DNA of 64,000 nt. It comes from Micrococcaceae bacterium Sec5.8 (GTDB lineage Bacteria; Actinomycetota; Actinomycetes; Actinomycetales; Micrococcaceae). The notes under the pieces are model-generated. The model saw nothing but the letters and a program-made list of their open reading frames with translations, was not told the origin of the DNA and searched no databases. Every line of letters starts with the position of its first letter. Position 1 is the stretch's first letter. Below are positions 38,726 through 47,103 of this stretch, one piece after another. The position numbers and the translations under genes were made by a program. Location of the stretch: positions 3,658,001 through 3,722,000 of the forward strand of contig CP143429.1 of the NCBI GenBank assembly GCA_039636775.1, written 5' to 3'.

Positions 38726-39596
38726 GCCCCCGCCCGCCGCCAGTCCGGCAGATGCCGGACTCAATTCGGCCACCGCCCGCCCGGCCGGCTCCGGCCAGGA
38801 CGGTCCTGACCTGAGGAGCAGGACGTTCCGGTGCATGGGGACCGTCATCAGCCTGACCCTGCCGGTGGATGAGTGCGGGACGTGGGAGGGCGAGCCGGTG
38901 CTGGACGCTGCCACGGCCGCCGTCGAACGCGTATTCACCGGCTTGGACGCGACGTTCAGCCTGTACCGCCCGGATTCGGAGGCCAGCCGGCTGGCCCGCG
39001 GCGAACTGACACTCCGGGACACCTCGGCGGCGTTCCGGGCGCGGTTTGCGGACGCCACAGGCTGGCGATTGCTGACCGACGGCTTCTTCACCCCCGAGCG
39101 GCCCGACGGCGTCCTGGACCTCTCCGGCATCATCAAGGGGTACGCCATTGACCAGGCCGCCACTGCCCTGGCGGCTGCCGGCGTCACTGACTGGTGCCTG
39201 AACGCCGGCGGGGACGTGCTGGTGGGCGGCTCACCCCGGCCGGAATGGGGGACCCCCTGGATGGCGGGCATCGTGGATCCGCAGGACCGCGGGGCACTGC
39301 TCTCGGGCTTCGCGCTCGGCGGCACCGGACGTTGTGCCGCCCTGGCGACGTCCGGAACCGCCGAACGCGGCAACCACATCTGGCGTGCCGGAGCGGGCCG
39401 CGCCGGCAGTCGACCCATCGAGTTCCGCCAGGTGTCGGTGGCTGCCCCGGACATTCTCACCGCGGACGTGCTGGCCACGGCGATCGTCGCAGGAGGCCAG
39501 CGGATGTTGGACTGGGCTACGGACAGCTGGGATGTCGAGGTGCTGGCCGTCCGCGGGGGCGGGGAGTTGCTCGCGACGCCGGGCTTCCGCGCCTAG
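38709..39596 (+). CDS. apbE: FAD:protein FMN transferase
   Basis: 295 aa. Transfers FMN from FAD to a Thr/Ser on target proteins, using Mg2+. Motifs: FRCMGTVISLTL near residue 40, DLSGIIKGYAIDQAA (about 137-151), LNAGGDVLVGG (about 163-173) and a C-terminal ADVLATAIVAGG helix. It overlaps the FMN-binding gene by 17 nt, so that protein is its probable substrate. No clear signal peptide is visible, although targets act outside the cytoplasm. Convergent with the next gene, sharing CTAG at 39593-39596. Confidence 0.93.
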   Translation: MQPTFKPPPAASPADAGLNSATARPAGSGQDGPDLRSRTFRCMGTVISLTLPVDECGTWEGEPVLDAATAAVERVFTGLDATFSLYRPDSEASRLARGELTLRDTSAAFRARFADATGWRLLTDGFFTPERPDGVLDLSGIIKGYAIDQAATALAAAGVTDWCLNAGGDVLVGGSPRPEWGTPWMAGIVDPQDRGALLSGFALGGTGRCAALATSGTAERGNHIWRAGAGRAGSRPIEFRQVSVAAPDILTADVLATAIVAGGQRMLDWATDSWDVEVLAVRGGGELLATPGFRA

Positions 39597-40354
39597 AAGT
39601 GCGTGAGCGTCCCGTAGCGCGGAGCCAGCCCGTCGCCCGAGGACTTCCCCGTGACCCGGCGGACCACCCAGGGTCCGGCGAATTCGCGTACCCAGCGGGC
39701 GTTGGCGCGCACTGCCTCGGCCCGGCTGAGCTCCGGAACAGGGGTCATGGGTGGAACGTCGATCGAGTGGTCATGTTCCAGGACGGTGAGGACGCGCTTG
39801 GCCATGTTCGCGTGGCCGGCAGGGGACATGTGCATCCGGTCGGTGGCCCACATGCTCCAGTCGTAATACTCGCTGAAGCGCCAGTAATCCACCAGCAGGG
39901 CGCCGTGGTCACCGGCGATGCCGCGGACCAGTTCGTTATAGATGGCCGTGCGGCCGCGGGTGGTGGCGAAGATCTTTGAACCCCGGGAGTCGAACCCCGT
40001 GAACATCACCACGGTGGCGCCGGTGGCCTTGAGCTTGCGGATCCCGGCGTCGTACTCCACCAGCAGATCGTCGATATCGACCTTGGGCCGGAGGATGTCG
40101 TTGGCGCCGGCGTAGATGCTCACGAGGGTGGGGTTCAGTGCCACGGCGGCATCGACTTGCTCTGCCATGATCTGGCGCAGTTTCCGGCCCCGGATGGCGA
40201 GGTTCGCGTAGCCGAAGGCCGGATCAGCGGCGCCAAGCTGCTCGGCGACCCTGTCTGCCCAGCCCCGGACTCCGTTGGGACGGGCTGGGTCGTCATCGCC
40301 GACGCCTTCCGTGAAGGAATCGCCAAGGGCTACGTAGCGGGACGTGAAATCCAT
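39593..40354 (-). CDS. SGNH/GDSL hydrolase, paralogue 1
   Basis: 253 aa serine esterase or lipase of unknown substrate. Block I GDSFTEGVGD (catalytic Ser near residue 13), block III GANDIL, and block V DRMHMSPAGH with catalytic Asp and His. No signal peptide. ATG 40354 begins the conserved RYVALGDSFTEG region; the open frame upstream is unrelated. Clearly paralogous to the protein at 43151-43999. Confidence 0.9.
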   Translation of the reverse strand: MDFTSRYVALGDSFTEGVGDDDPARPNGVRGWADRVAEQLGAADPAFGYANLAIRGRKLRQIMAEQVDAAVALNPTLVSIYAGANDILRPKVDIDDLLVEYDAGIRKLKATGATVVMFTGFDSRGSKIFATTRGRTAIYNELVRGIAGDHGALLVDYWRFSEYYDWSMWATDRMHMSPAGHANMAKRVLTVLEHDHSIDVPPMTPVPELSRAEAVRANARWVREFAGPWVVRRVTGKSSGDGLAPRYGTLTHF

Positions 40355-40395
40355 GGCTCCAGTCTGCCAGCAGTTGCCCCAAGCAAACAAAAAAA

Positions 40396-42213
40396 CTATT
40401 CCCGGATCCGGACCACCGATTCGCGGAGGTACTGCTCCACCCGGGTGTAGGCATCGCGGGTCAGGGCCTTCCAAAGGGCGAGTGCCAGGCGCGGGTCGGC
40501 GGTTTCCAACTCGGCGATTGCTTCCGCGCTGAGCACCATGACCTCCACCGGCCCGACGGCACGCACCGTCGTCTCCTGCCGGTTGCCGCTGCCCAGCGCA
40601 AGTTCGCCGAACGTCATACCGGCGCTGAGCGTATTGAGCTTGACCCGTTCCGCAGTGGGCCCGGGGGAGGTGCTGCTGACCCGGCCCGAGGTGATGAAGT
40701 ACACCCCGCCGAACCGCAGGCCGATGCGCCGGATGACGTCGCCGTCGTCGTAGGACCGCGGGGTCATGAGGGCTTCCAAAGCCGCGGCGTCAGTCTCCTC
40801 CAGCGGCGCCAGGGCCGGCGACACCGTGACCGGAACGTGGTCGGGCAGCAGCAGATGGTCCCCGTGCCGTTCCAGCAAACGGTTTTCGGAGTATTCGACG
40901 GCGGCGCTCCGGGTCGCGAAGGACGGCACCAGCCGTTGTTTCAGCGGTTCCAGGGCCTCCGCGACGGAGCCGTCCGCTTCAACGAGCACCAGCTCCCGGC
41001 CGGTATCGGCCATCCCCTGCCGGGCCTTGGCCAGCATGCGCACGGCAACCTCGCTGATCTGGTCGGTGCGGCGCAAATCCAGAACCACCAGGTCGACGTC
41101 GTCCGGCAGGCTGCTGAGCTCGCGCACCATGGACTCGGTTCCGGCGAAGAGGAGGTCGCCGTTGACCTCGATCACCCGGGCCCGGTGGCCGTGGGCACGG
41201 AGGACATCCGCAGCCTCGTCGTTCCGGCGGATGCCCGAGGGCGTCTCGGTCACGTCGTAGGCGGCGAGGATGGCGGACCGGCCTGTCCGGGCCGCGCGGA
41301 CGAAGTGGAGCTCCATGTCCCGGGAGAGGCGCTGCGCGGTGGCCAGGCCGCGGACGCTGCTGCCGTGCTCATCCAGCGGCGGCGAATAGACCGCCAGGCC
41401 CACCTGTCCGGGCAGCACGGCGATGATCCCGCCGGCCACGCCGCTCTTGCCCGGCATGCCAACGCTGCTGATCCAGGCACCGGCGTCGTCGTACATTCCG
41501 GAGGTCATCATGACCGACAGCACGCGTTCCACCGGTCCGATCTCCAGTACCTGTTTGCCGCTGATCGGGTTCCGTCCGCCGTTGGCCAGGGTGGCGGCCA
41601 TGATCGAGAGGTCGAAGCAGTTCACCAGCACGGAGCACTGGCGGAAGTAGTCTGCCAGCACCGGGGCGGGGTCGTCCTCGATGATGTCGAACGAGCGCAG
41701 GAGGTACGCGAGCGCCGTATTGCGGTGGCCGTGCTTAAGTTCGGATTCGAAGACCTGCTCACTGACCGAGAGCTGGCGGCCGGCGAAAGCGGAGTACGTG
41801 CTGAGGATCCGTTTGAAGCCGGACTGCCCGCCCGAGCCTCTAATAAGCGAGGTGGCAGTGAGGGCCCCCGCGTTGATCATGGCGTTGGCCGGCCGGCCGG
41901 TACCTTCGGCCAGGGAAATTTCATTGAAGGAGTCCCCGGAGGGCTCCACGTCCACTTTGGCGTCCACGGCCTCGTCGCCGAGGTCCTCGAGGGCCAGTCC
42001 GTAGGTAAAGGGCTTGGAAATCGACTGGATGGTGAATTCCTCGCGGGTGTCACCAATTTCGTACACCTTGCCGTCCACGGTCGCGAGGGCGATGCCGAAG
42101 TTATCCGGGTCCACATTGGCCATGGCCGGAATGGTGCTGTAGGGCAAGCCGTCCTTGAGCTGGGCGATCTCGGCGTGGATTTGGCGCAAGTAGCTGTCGA
42201 TCGGCGATTCCAT
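40396..42213 (-). CDS. glsA: Glutaminase fused to STAS and cyclic-nucleotide-binding-like domains
   Basis: 605 aa. Residues about 1-310 are a serine-dependent beta-lactamase-fold glutaminase (L-glutamine to glutamate and ammonia) with S64-I-S-K67, and conserved INAGAL and GMPGKSGVAGGI. Residues about 325-440 are a STAS domain (DLVVLDLRRTDQISEVA). The C-terminal 130 residues form a cNMP-binding domain (RRIGLRFGGVYFITSGRV, FGELAL). Start ATG 42213 chosen; 42234 is possible; neither has a good ribosome-binding site. The C-terminal domains suggest allosteric control. Confidence 0.9.
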   Translation of the reverse strand: MESPIDSYLRQIHAEIAQLKDGLPYSTIPAMANVDPDNFGIALATVDGKVYEIGDTREEFTIQSISKPFTYGLALEDLGDEAVDAKVDVEPSGDSFNEISLAEGTGRPANAMINAGALTATSLIRGSGGQSGFKRILSTYSAFAGRQLSVSEQVFESELKHGHRNTALAYLLRSFDIIEDDPAPVLADYFRQCSVLVNCFDLSIMAATLANGGRNPISGKQVLEIGPVERVLSVMMTSGMYDDAGAWISSVGMPGKSGVAGGIIAVLPGQVGLAVYSPPLDEHGSSVRGLATAQRLSRDMELHFVRAARTGRSAILAAYDVTETPSGIRRNDEAADVLRAHGHRARVIEVNGDLLFAGTESMVRELSSLPDDVDLVVLDLRRTDQISEVAVRMLAKARQGMADTGRELVLVEADGSVAEALEPLKQRLVPSFATRSAAVEYSENRLLERHGDHLLLPDHVPVTVSPALAPLEETDAAALEALMTPRSYDDGDVIRRIGLRFGGVYFITSGRVSSTSPGPTAERVKLNTLSAGMTFGELALGSGNRQETTVRAVGPVEVMVLSAEAIAELETADPRLALALWKALTRDAYTRVEQYLRESVVRIRE

Positions 42214-42256
42214 ACTGCCAACACTAGGGGACATCGCACCGCGGCCGTTGCGGGCC

Positions 42257-42745
42257 CTAGGCCTGCCCGCCCTCCCGCAGGATCCAATGGTCCCTGTCCA
42301 GCCTGCCCACGATCTTCTCGCCAATCCGGGCGAGTTCGGCGACGTCTTCCTCGCTCAGGGCGTCCAGGAACAGCGAACGGACAGCGTCAACGTGGCTGGG
42401 GGCGAGTTCCTCGATGGTCTGCATCCCGGCGTCGGTAAGGTGCGCCGTCGTTACCCGGGCATCGCCGGGGTGCGGGCGGCGCTCCACCCACCCGCGGTTC
42501 TGCAGTTTGGTAACCACGTGGGAGAGCCGGGACAGTGAGGCGCTGGTGCGGGCAGCGAGTTCACTCATGGGCAGGAAACGGCCGTCGGCCTCTGAGAGCA
42601 TCGCGAGGACGTTGTAGTCAAAAAGGGAGAGTTTGCGCGCGTGATGAAGCTGGGTGTCCAGCGCTGCCGGCAGCAGGGTATTGATGCTCACTTGGGCCAG
42701 CCAGGCCCGTCGTTCGTCGGCATTGAGCCAGCGCGGTTCAGTCAT
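42257..42745 (-). CDS. MarR-family transcriptional regulator
   Basis: 162 aa winged-helix dimer. FDYNVLAMLSEADGRFLPMSELAARTSASLSRLSHVVTKLQNRGWVERR (about residues 42-91) is the DNA-binding domain, followed by the wing HPGDARVTTAHLTDAG and a long C-terminal helix. No cysteine sensor. It may act on the divergent YciI-like gene, 102 nt away, or on itself; no operator was recognised. Confidence 0.9.
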   Translation of the reverse strand: MTEPRWLNADERRAWLAQVSINTLLPAALDTQLHHARKLSLFDYNVLAMLSEADGRFLPMSELAARTSASLSRLSHVVTKLQNRGWVERRPHPGDARVTTAHLTDAGMQTIEELAPSHVDAVRSLFLDALSEEDVAELARIGEKIVGRLDRDHWILREGGQA

Positions 42746-42847
42746 GGCTACAGTCTAGGAGTATTGATCATTGACGGTTCAACTTCGGCGGCGTCAGCCC
42801 CGGATGATTCCCGTCACGGCGTGCGGGACTGGCGGTAGGCTGACCCT

Positions 42848-43135
42848 ATGTATGTAGTCTCGCTGACTTACAAGGTCCCCGAAGAGATCGTTGATTTCCA
42901 TCTGCCCGCCCACGTGAGGTGGCTGGAGGATGCGTTTGACCAGGGCATCTTTCTGGTTGCGGGGCGGAAGATCCCGCGCACGGGCGCCCTGCTGCTCTCC
43001 AATGCAGACCGTGGCGCCCTCGATACCTCCTTGGCCAGCGATCCGTTCTACGTCAACGGCGTAGCGGAATTCGACGTCGAGGAATTCCATGCGAGCCGGG
43101 TGGCGCAGGGCTTTGAGAACCTGCTGGACAGCTGA
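42848..43135 (+). CDS. YciI-family protein
   Basis: 95 aa, ferredoxin-like fold. MYVVSLTYKVP and HVRWLEDAFDQGIFLVAGRKIPRTGALLL (about residues 20-50) followed by DPFYVNGVAEFDVEEF match the YCII family, whose members include small dehalogenase-like and dehydrochlorinase-like enzymes; the role here is unknown. The conserved His (HLPAH) and Asp residues are kept. Divergent from the MarR regulator. Confidence 0.85.
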   Translation: MYVVSLTYKVPEEIVDFHLPAHVRWLEDAFDQGIFLVAGRKIPRTGALLLSNADRGALDTSLASDPFYVNGVAEFDVEEFHASRVAQGFENLLDS

Positions 43136-43150
43136 CGCCGGGCGCCCAGA

Positions 43151-43999
43151 TCAGGAATGTGGACCAGCCGCCGGGACCTTGGCGGTTAGTTTCTTGAGTC
43201 CGGCCCTTGGCGGGACCCGGACGGGCTCCGGCCAGCGGGGGCTGAGCTTATCGCCCAGCGTGACTCCCCGGAGCTTGCGCCCGAACAGCGGGACCACCCA
43301 GTCGGAAACCCAGCGGCGCTGCCGGCGTTCCCAGCCGCGCAGGCCAAGCCGGGCCGGCGGCGCCCATTCCTTGCGTTTGACCGTGTGCTGCACCCCAAGC
43401 TGGTCCAGGACCTGGCCGGCAAGATACTTGTGCCCCGCCTTGGACATGTGCAGCCGGTCCGAATCCCACATCCGCGGATCGTAAAATGCATCGAAGCACC
43501 AGTAGTCCACCAGCACGGCCCCGTACCGCTCTGCCACTTCGCGGACCCGCCGGTTGTATACCGCGTTTCGGCGTTTGAGGGGCTCCAGGAGAGCCGAGAC
43601 TCTCACATCGAACCCGGTGAACAACACCACCGTTGCCCCGCTGGCGGCAAGCCGGGCGACGAGGAACTCATAGTCCTTCATCAGCGCGTGGATGTCGGTG
43701 CCGGGATCCAGAATGTCGTTCCCGCCCGCGTACACAGTAACCAGGGTCGGTTCCATCGCCAGGGCGGGGTCCAGCTGTTCGGCAATGATGTGCCGCAGCC
43801 TCTTGCTGCGGATGGCAAGGTTGGCGTATTCCCATCCCGGGTCCGCCTTGGCCAGCTGCTCTGCCACGCGGTCCGCCCAGCCCCGGACCCCGTTCGGGAA
43901 CCGGGCGTTATAGTCCCCCACGCCTTCGGTAAAGGAATCCCCCAGGGCAACATAGACCCGCCGCCCACCAGGACCAGGAGCTAAAAGGTTCTCGGCCAT
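43151..43999 (-). CDS. SGNH/GDSL hydrolase, paralogue 2
   Basis: 282 aa. Contains YVALGDSFTEGVGDYNARFPNGVRGWADRVAEQL (about residues 16-50), YAGGNDIL and DRLHMSKAGH, giving the Ser, Asn and Asp/His of an SGNH esterase. It has a longer, basic C-terminal tail (about residues 225-282) than the protein at 39593-40354, which may aid nucleic acid or membrane contact. Substrate unknown. Confidence 0.9.
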   Translation of the reverse strand: MAENLLAPGPGGRRVYVALGDSFTEGVGDYNARFPNGVRGWADRVAEQLAKADPGWEYANLAIRSKRLRHIIAEQLDPALAMEPTLVTVYAGGNDILDPGTDIHALMKDYEFLVARLAASGATVVLFTGFDVRVSALLEPLKRRNAVYNRRVREVAERYGAVLVDYWCFDAFYDPRMWDSDRLHMSKAGHKYLAGQVLDQLGVQHTVKRKEWAPPARLGLRGWERRQRRWVSDWVVPLFGRKLRGVTLGDKLSPRWPEPVRVPPRAGLKKLTAKVPAAGPHS

Positions 44000-44077
44000 G
44001 CCGCCACGGTAGCCGGGCCGAACGACGTCGGGGTGAACAAGCGGGGCACAACAGGTGAGCCGAGCACAAGGCCGCGG

Positions 44078-45154
44078 TTAGAGCTCAGACTTCCCCTGCC
44101 GCCAATACCCCATAAACGACACCTGCTTCCGGTCAATCCCTACGTCCCGCACCAAATACCGGCGCAGCTCCTTCACCACCCCGGCTTCCCCGGCGATCCA
44201 GGCGTAGAACGGCAGGGCACCGGCGGGTATGTCCGGATTCCTGCTGGCACTGACCGCCGGGGCATCGATCCTGCCGGGGGTTTCCCACAGGATGTCGTGG
44301 TCCACGTTGACGTCCTCAGGTTCTGGCCCGGCCGCAGCTCCGCGGGCTGACCGCAGCCCCACCCAGCCGGGCAGGCTGACGGCGGTCCGGACCGCTTCCT
44401 GCAGTAATTCTCCGTGCGGCCGTGAACGGCCGGTCGCCGCACCGCGCGCAAGCCAACTGACCTCAACATCAGCAGCTGTGGTGAGGCCTAGGAAGTCGCC
44501 GGCTTCCGGAACCTCGAGGATGGCGTGCCCGCTTACGTAAGAGGGCAGGCTTGCGAGGATGGCGCTGATGGCCGGCACCGCTGTCTCGTCGCCGGCGAGC
44601 AGGATCCGCTGCGCCAGTCCGGGCCGCCATTCGATCCCGGAATACGTCTCCGCGGTGACGCAGTGCGCGGCCCGGTTGTTGGGTCCGATCAAGGTCAGGG
44701 AGTCCCCCGGTTTGGCGTTACGGGCCCAGGTGGCGGCCGGCCCGCCGTGGCCGGCGGCGTCAACGTGCAACACAAAGTCGACGTCGAGTTCGGGGTAGAC
44801 GGTGTCGAGGCGTTCCTGCCGCACGGTGTAGGTGCGCATGGTGCCCCGGGTCGCAGGATCCATGTCCAGCCACTCGCGGTACCAGCCGGGCTGCTCCGTC
44901 CGGAACTCCGGCAGGGGCAGAACAGTACCGTCGGCCAGTGACGGGATCACCAGTTTGATGCGCAGGTCCAGGGTGTTGCCGTGGACGCCGAAACTCCGCA
45001 GCGAATAGCCGCCGAGCGTGATCCGCCGGAAATGGGGCCCGAGCTGCTGCACCGCCGTGACCTGGACACTGAAGGCGCGGGTCATGGGTTCGGCGGGCCG
45101 GGGGAAGTCATGCTCTGGCCGGGTGCGGGCCGGGGTGGCGTTTGTAGCAGTCAT
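44078..45154 (-). CDS. Siderophore-interacting protein (ferric-siderophore reductase)
   Basis: 358 aa FAD- and NAD(P)H-dependent reductase that releases iron from imported siderophores. FAD-binding N-terminal domain with MRTYTVR (about residues 105-111), and a C-terminal SIP domain with LLAGDETAVPAISAIL (about 184-199) and FYAWIAGEAGVVKELRRYLV (about 312-331). Its ATG overlaps the stop of the ATPase gene (ATGA), so it is the last gene of the uptake operon. Confidence 0.92.
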   Translation of the reverse strand: MTATNATPARTRPEHDFPRPAEPMTRAFSVQVTAVQQLGPHFRRITLGGYSLRSFGVHGNTLDLRIKLVIPSLADGTVLPLPEFRTEQPGWYREWLDMDPATRGTMRTYTVRQERLDTVYPELDVDFVLHVDAAGHGGPAATWARNAKPGDSLTLIGPNNRAAHCVTAETYSGIEWRPGLAQRILLAGDETAVPAISAILASLPSYVSGHAILEVPEAGDFLGLTTAADVEVSWLARGAATGRSRPHGELLQEAVRTAVSLPGWVGLRSARGAAAGPEPEDVNVDHDILWETPGRIDAPAVSASRNPDIPAGALPFYAWIAGEAGVVKELRRYLVRDVGIDRKQVSFMGYWRQGKSEL

Positions 45155-45987
45155 GGAACCAGCTCCAGGGTGGGTGGACGGCGTACATCGGCATGATGGC
45201 GGCCGAGCGGGATGATCAGGGGTGCGCCGGATACCGGGTCGGGGAGGACCCTGGAGTCCAGGGCAAACACCTCACGGACCAGGTCCTCGGTCACCACGGC
45301 GCGGGCTGCCCCTTGGGCAAGGATCCGCCCCTCCTTCATGGCGATGATGTGGTCTGCGTACCGCGCGGCGAGGTTGAGGTCATGCAGCACAATGGCCACA
45401 GTGGTGCCGCGCCGGCGGTTAAGGTCGGTGATGAGGTCCAGTACCTCCACTTGGTGGGTAAGGTCCAGGTACGTGGTGGGCTCGTCCAGCAACAGCACTT
45501 GTGTTTCCTGCGCCAGGGCCATCGCGATCCACACCCGCTGCCGCTGTCCGCCGGAGAGTTCATCCACGTTCCGCCCGGCAAGCTCCAGCGTCCCGGTGGC
45601 CGCCATGGCCTCCTGCACGGCCCGTTCGTCCTGTGCCGGTCCGTCGGCGGCCCGGCTCCGGAATCGGCCCTGATGCGGGTAGCGCCCCCGGCCCACCAGG
45701 TCCCGGACGGTGATGCCATCGGGCGCCGTGGGATGCTGCGGCAGCAGGCCCAAAGTGCGGGCCACCTCGCGGGCGGGACGGCGGTGGATGTCCTGCCCGT
45801 CGAGGGTCACAATGCCCCCGGCAGGCTTGAGCAGCCGGGCGAGGCCGCGCAACAGGGTGGATTTCCCGCAGGCGTTGGCCCCGACGATCATGCTCACCCT
45901 GCCCTCCGGGATTTCCACGCTGAGTCCCTCAATCACGGTCCGCTGATCGTATTTCAGTGTCAGGTCCGAGGCCTTCAACGATGCCAT
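45151..45987 (-). CDS. Siderophore ABC transporter ATPase, FepC type
   Basis: 278 aa cytoplasmic ATPase. Walker A GANACGKST (36-44), Q-loop LLPQHP, signature LSGGQRQRVWIAMA, Walker B VLLLDEPTTYLD and the switch His in IVLHDLN. The open frame extends to 46134, but ATG 45987, with AAAGGA 8 nt upstream, gives the proper start. Separated from the permease stop by one base, and overlapping the reductase gene. Confidence 0.94.
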   Translation of the reverse strand: MASLKASDLTLKYDQRTVIEGLSVEIPEGRVSMIVGANACGKSTLLRGLARLLKPAGGIVTLDGQDIHRRPAREVARTLGLLPQHPTAPDGITVRDLVGRGRYPHQGRFRSRAADGPAQDERAVQEAMAATGTLELAGRNVDELSGGQRQRVWIAMALAQETQVLLLDEPTTYLDLTHQVEVLDLITDLNRRRGTTVAIVLHDLNLAARYADHIIAMKEGRILAQGAARAVVTEDLVREVFALDSRVLPDPVSGAPLIIPLGRHHADVRRPPTLELVP

Positions 45988-45988
45988 C

Positions 45989-47014
45989 TCAGGTGTCCTT
46001 TCGGTGGGAAGTGAGGAGTTGCCAGAGCAGGAAGGGAGCACCGAGGGCGCCGGTGACCACCCCGACCGGCAGGACCGTTCCGTCCAGCAGCAGCGGGGCA
46101 CTGTTGGCGGCGATGTAGTCGGCACCGAGAACAATCACCACACCGGCGAAGGCCGAGGCCGGCAGGCTCGATTTGCGGACAAACCGGCGGGCGATCGGTC
46201 CGGCGAGGAACGCGACGAACGAGACCGGCCCGGCGGCCGCCGTCGCCGCCGCGGCGAGCCCGACGGCTGTGACCACGATGCCCAGCCGTACCGCGCCCAC
46301 CCGGACGCCAAGGCCGGCGGCGGTGTCGTCGCCGAGTTCAAGGATGCGCAGCGGCCCGGCGAGGACCAGAACAGCGGGGACCAGGGCGGTCAGGGCGAGT
46401 CCAAGGACTCCAGCCCGGTCCCAGGTCGCGGAGTTAAGCGAGCCGTTGAGCCAGATCAGGATGTCGGCGGCGGAGCGGATATCCGCCCGGGTCAGCAGGA
46501 AACTCACCACTGCGTGCAGGGCGGCGGCGATGCCCACCCCGGCCAGGATCAGGCGGCTGTCCGCGGCGTCACCCCTGCTGCCGCCGGAACCGAAGGATCC
46601 GCTGCGGGAGATGGAGTAAATAAGCCCGGCGACGCCCAGGGCTCCGGCGAACGCGGCGCCCGCGACTGCGGCGCCGGATGCCCCGAAAACCACCATGGCC
46701 GTCACCGCGGCGGCGCTGGCCCCATAACTGATGCCGATCACGTCCGGGCTGGCGAGAGGATTGCGGAGCATGGTCTGGAACAGGGCGCCGGACAGTCCGA
46801 AGGCGGCACCGATCAGTGTTCCCACGAGCGCTCGCGGCAGCTTGTGTTCCATCACGATGAAGCTGGCGCCGGGGATCTTTTCACCCCCGGTGACGTGCGC
46901 CGCAAGGATTCTGAGGAAATCGGGGACGGTGACGGTGTAACTGCCCAGGAGCACGCACGCGGCGAAGAGACCGGCGGCGGCCAGGGCCAGCAGGGCGGTC
47001 CGGGTGGGCACCAT
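45989..47014 (-). CDS. FecCD-type iron-siderophore permease (second)
   Basis: 341 aa, about nine or ten membrane helices. FecCD motifs RLPRALVGTLIGAAFGLSGALFQ-like (here KLPRALVGTLIGAAFGLSG), NPLASPDVIGISYGA and GPVSFVAFLAGPIARR are present. ATG 47014 was chosen; the frame is open to 47368 but the upstream part is a shadow of the other permease gene. An 89-nt gap separates it from that permease. Confidence 0.92.
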   Translation of the reverse strand: MVPTRTALLALAAAGLFAACVLLGSYTVTVPDFLRILAAHVTGGEKIPGASFIVMEHKLPRALVGTLIGAAFGLSGALFQTMLRNPLASPDVIGISYGASAAAVTAMVVFGASGAAVAGAAFAGALGVAGLIYSISRSGSFGSGGSRGDAADSRLILAGVGIAAALHAVVSFLLTRADIRSAADILIWLNGSLNSATWDRAGVLGLALTALVPAVLVLAGPLRILELGDDTAAGLGVRVGAVRLGIVVTAVGLAAAATAAAGPVSFVAFLAGPIARRFVRKSSLPASAFAGVVIVLGADYIAANSAPLLLDGTVLPVGVVTGALGAPFLLWQLLTSHRKDT

Positions 47015-47103
47015 CCGCTGGTGCCCTTCTGTGCGAGTTGACAGATCACGGCAGTGTTTGCGGGTGCCGGTGCCGCGAAGTGCCGCCCCGGCGTCGGGTC
47101 CCC

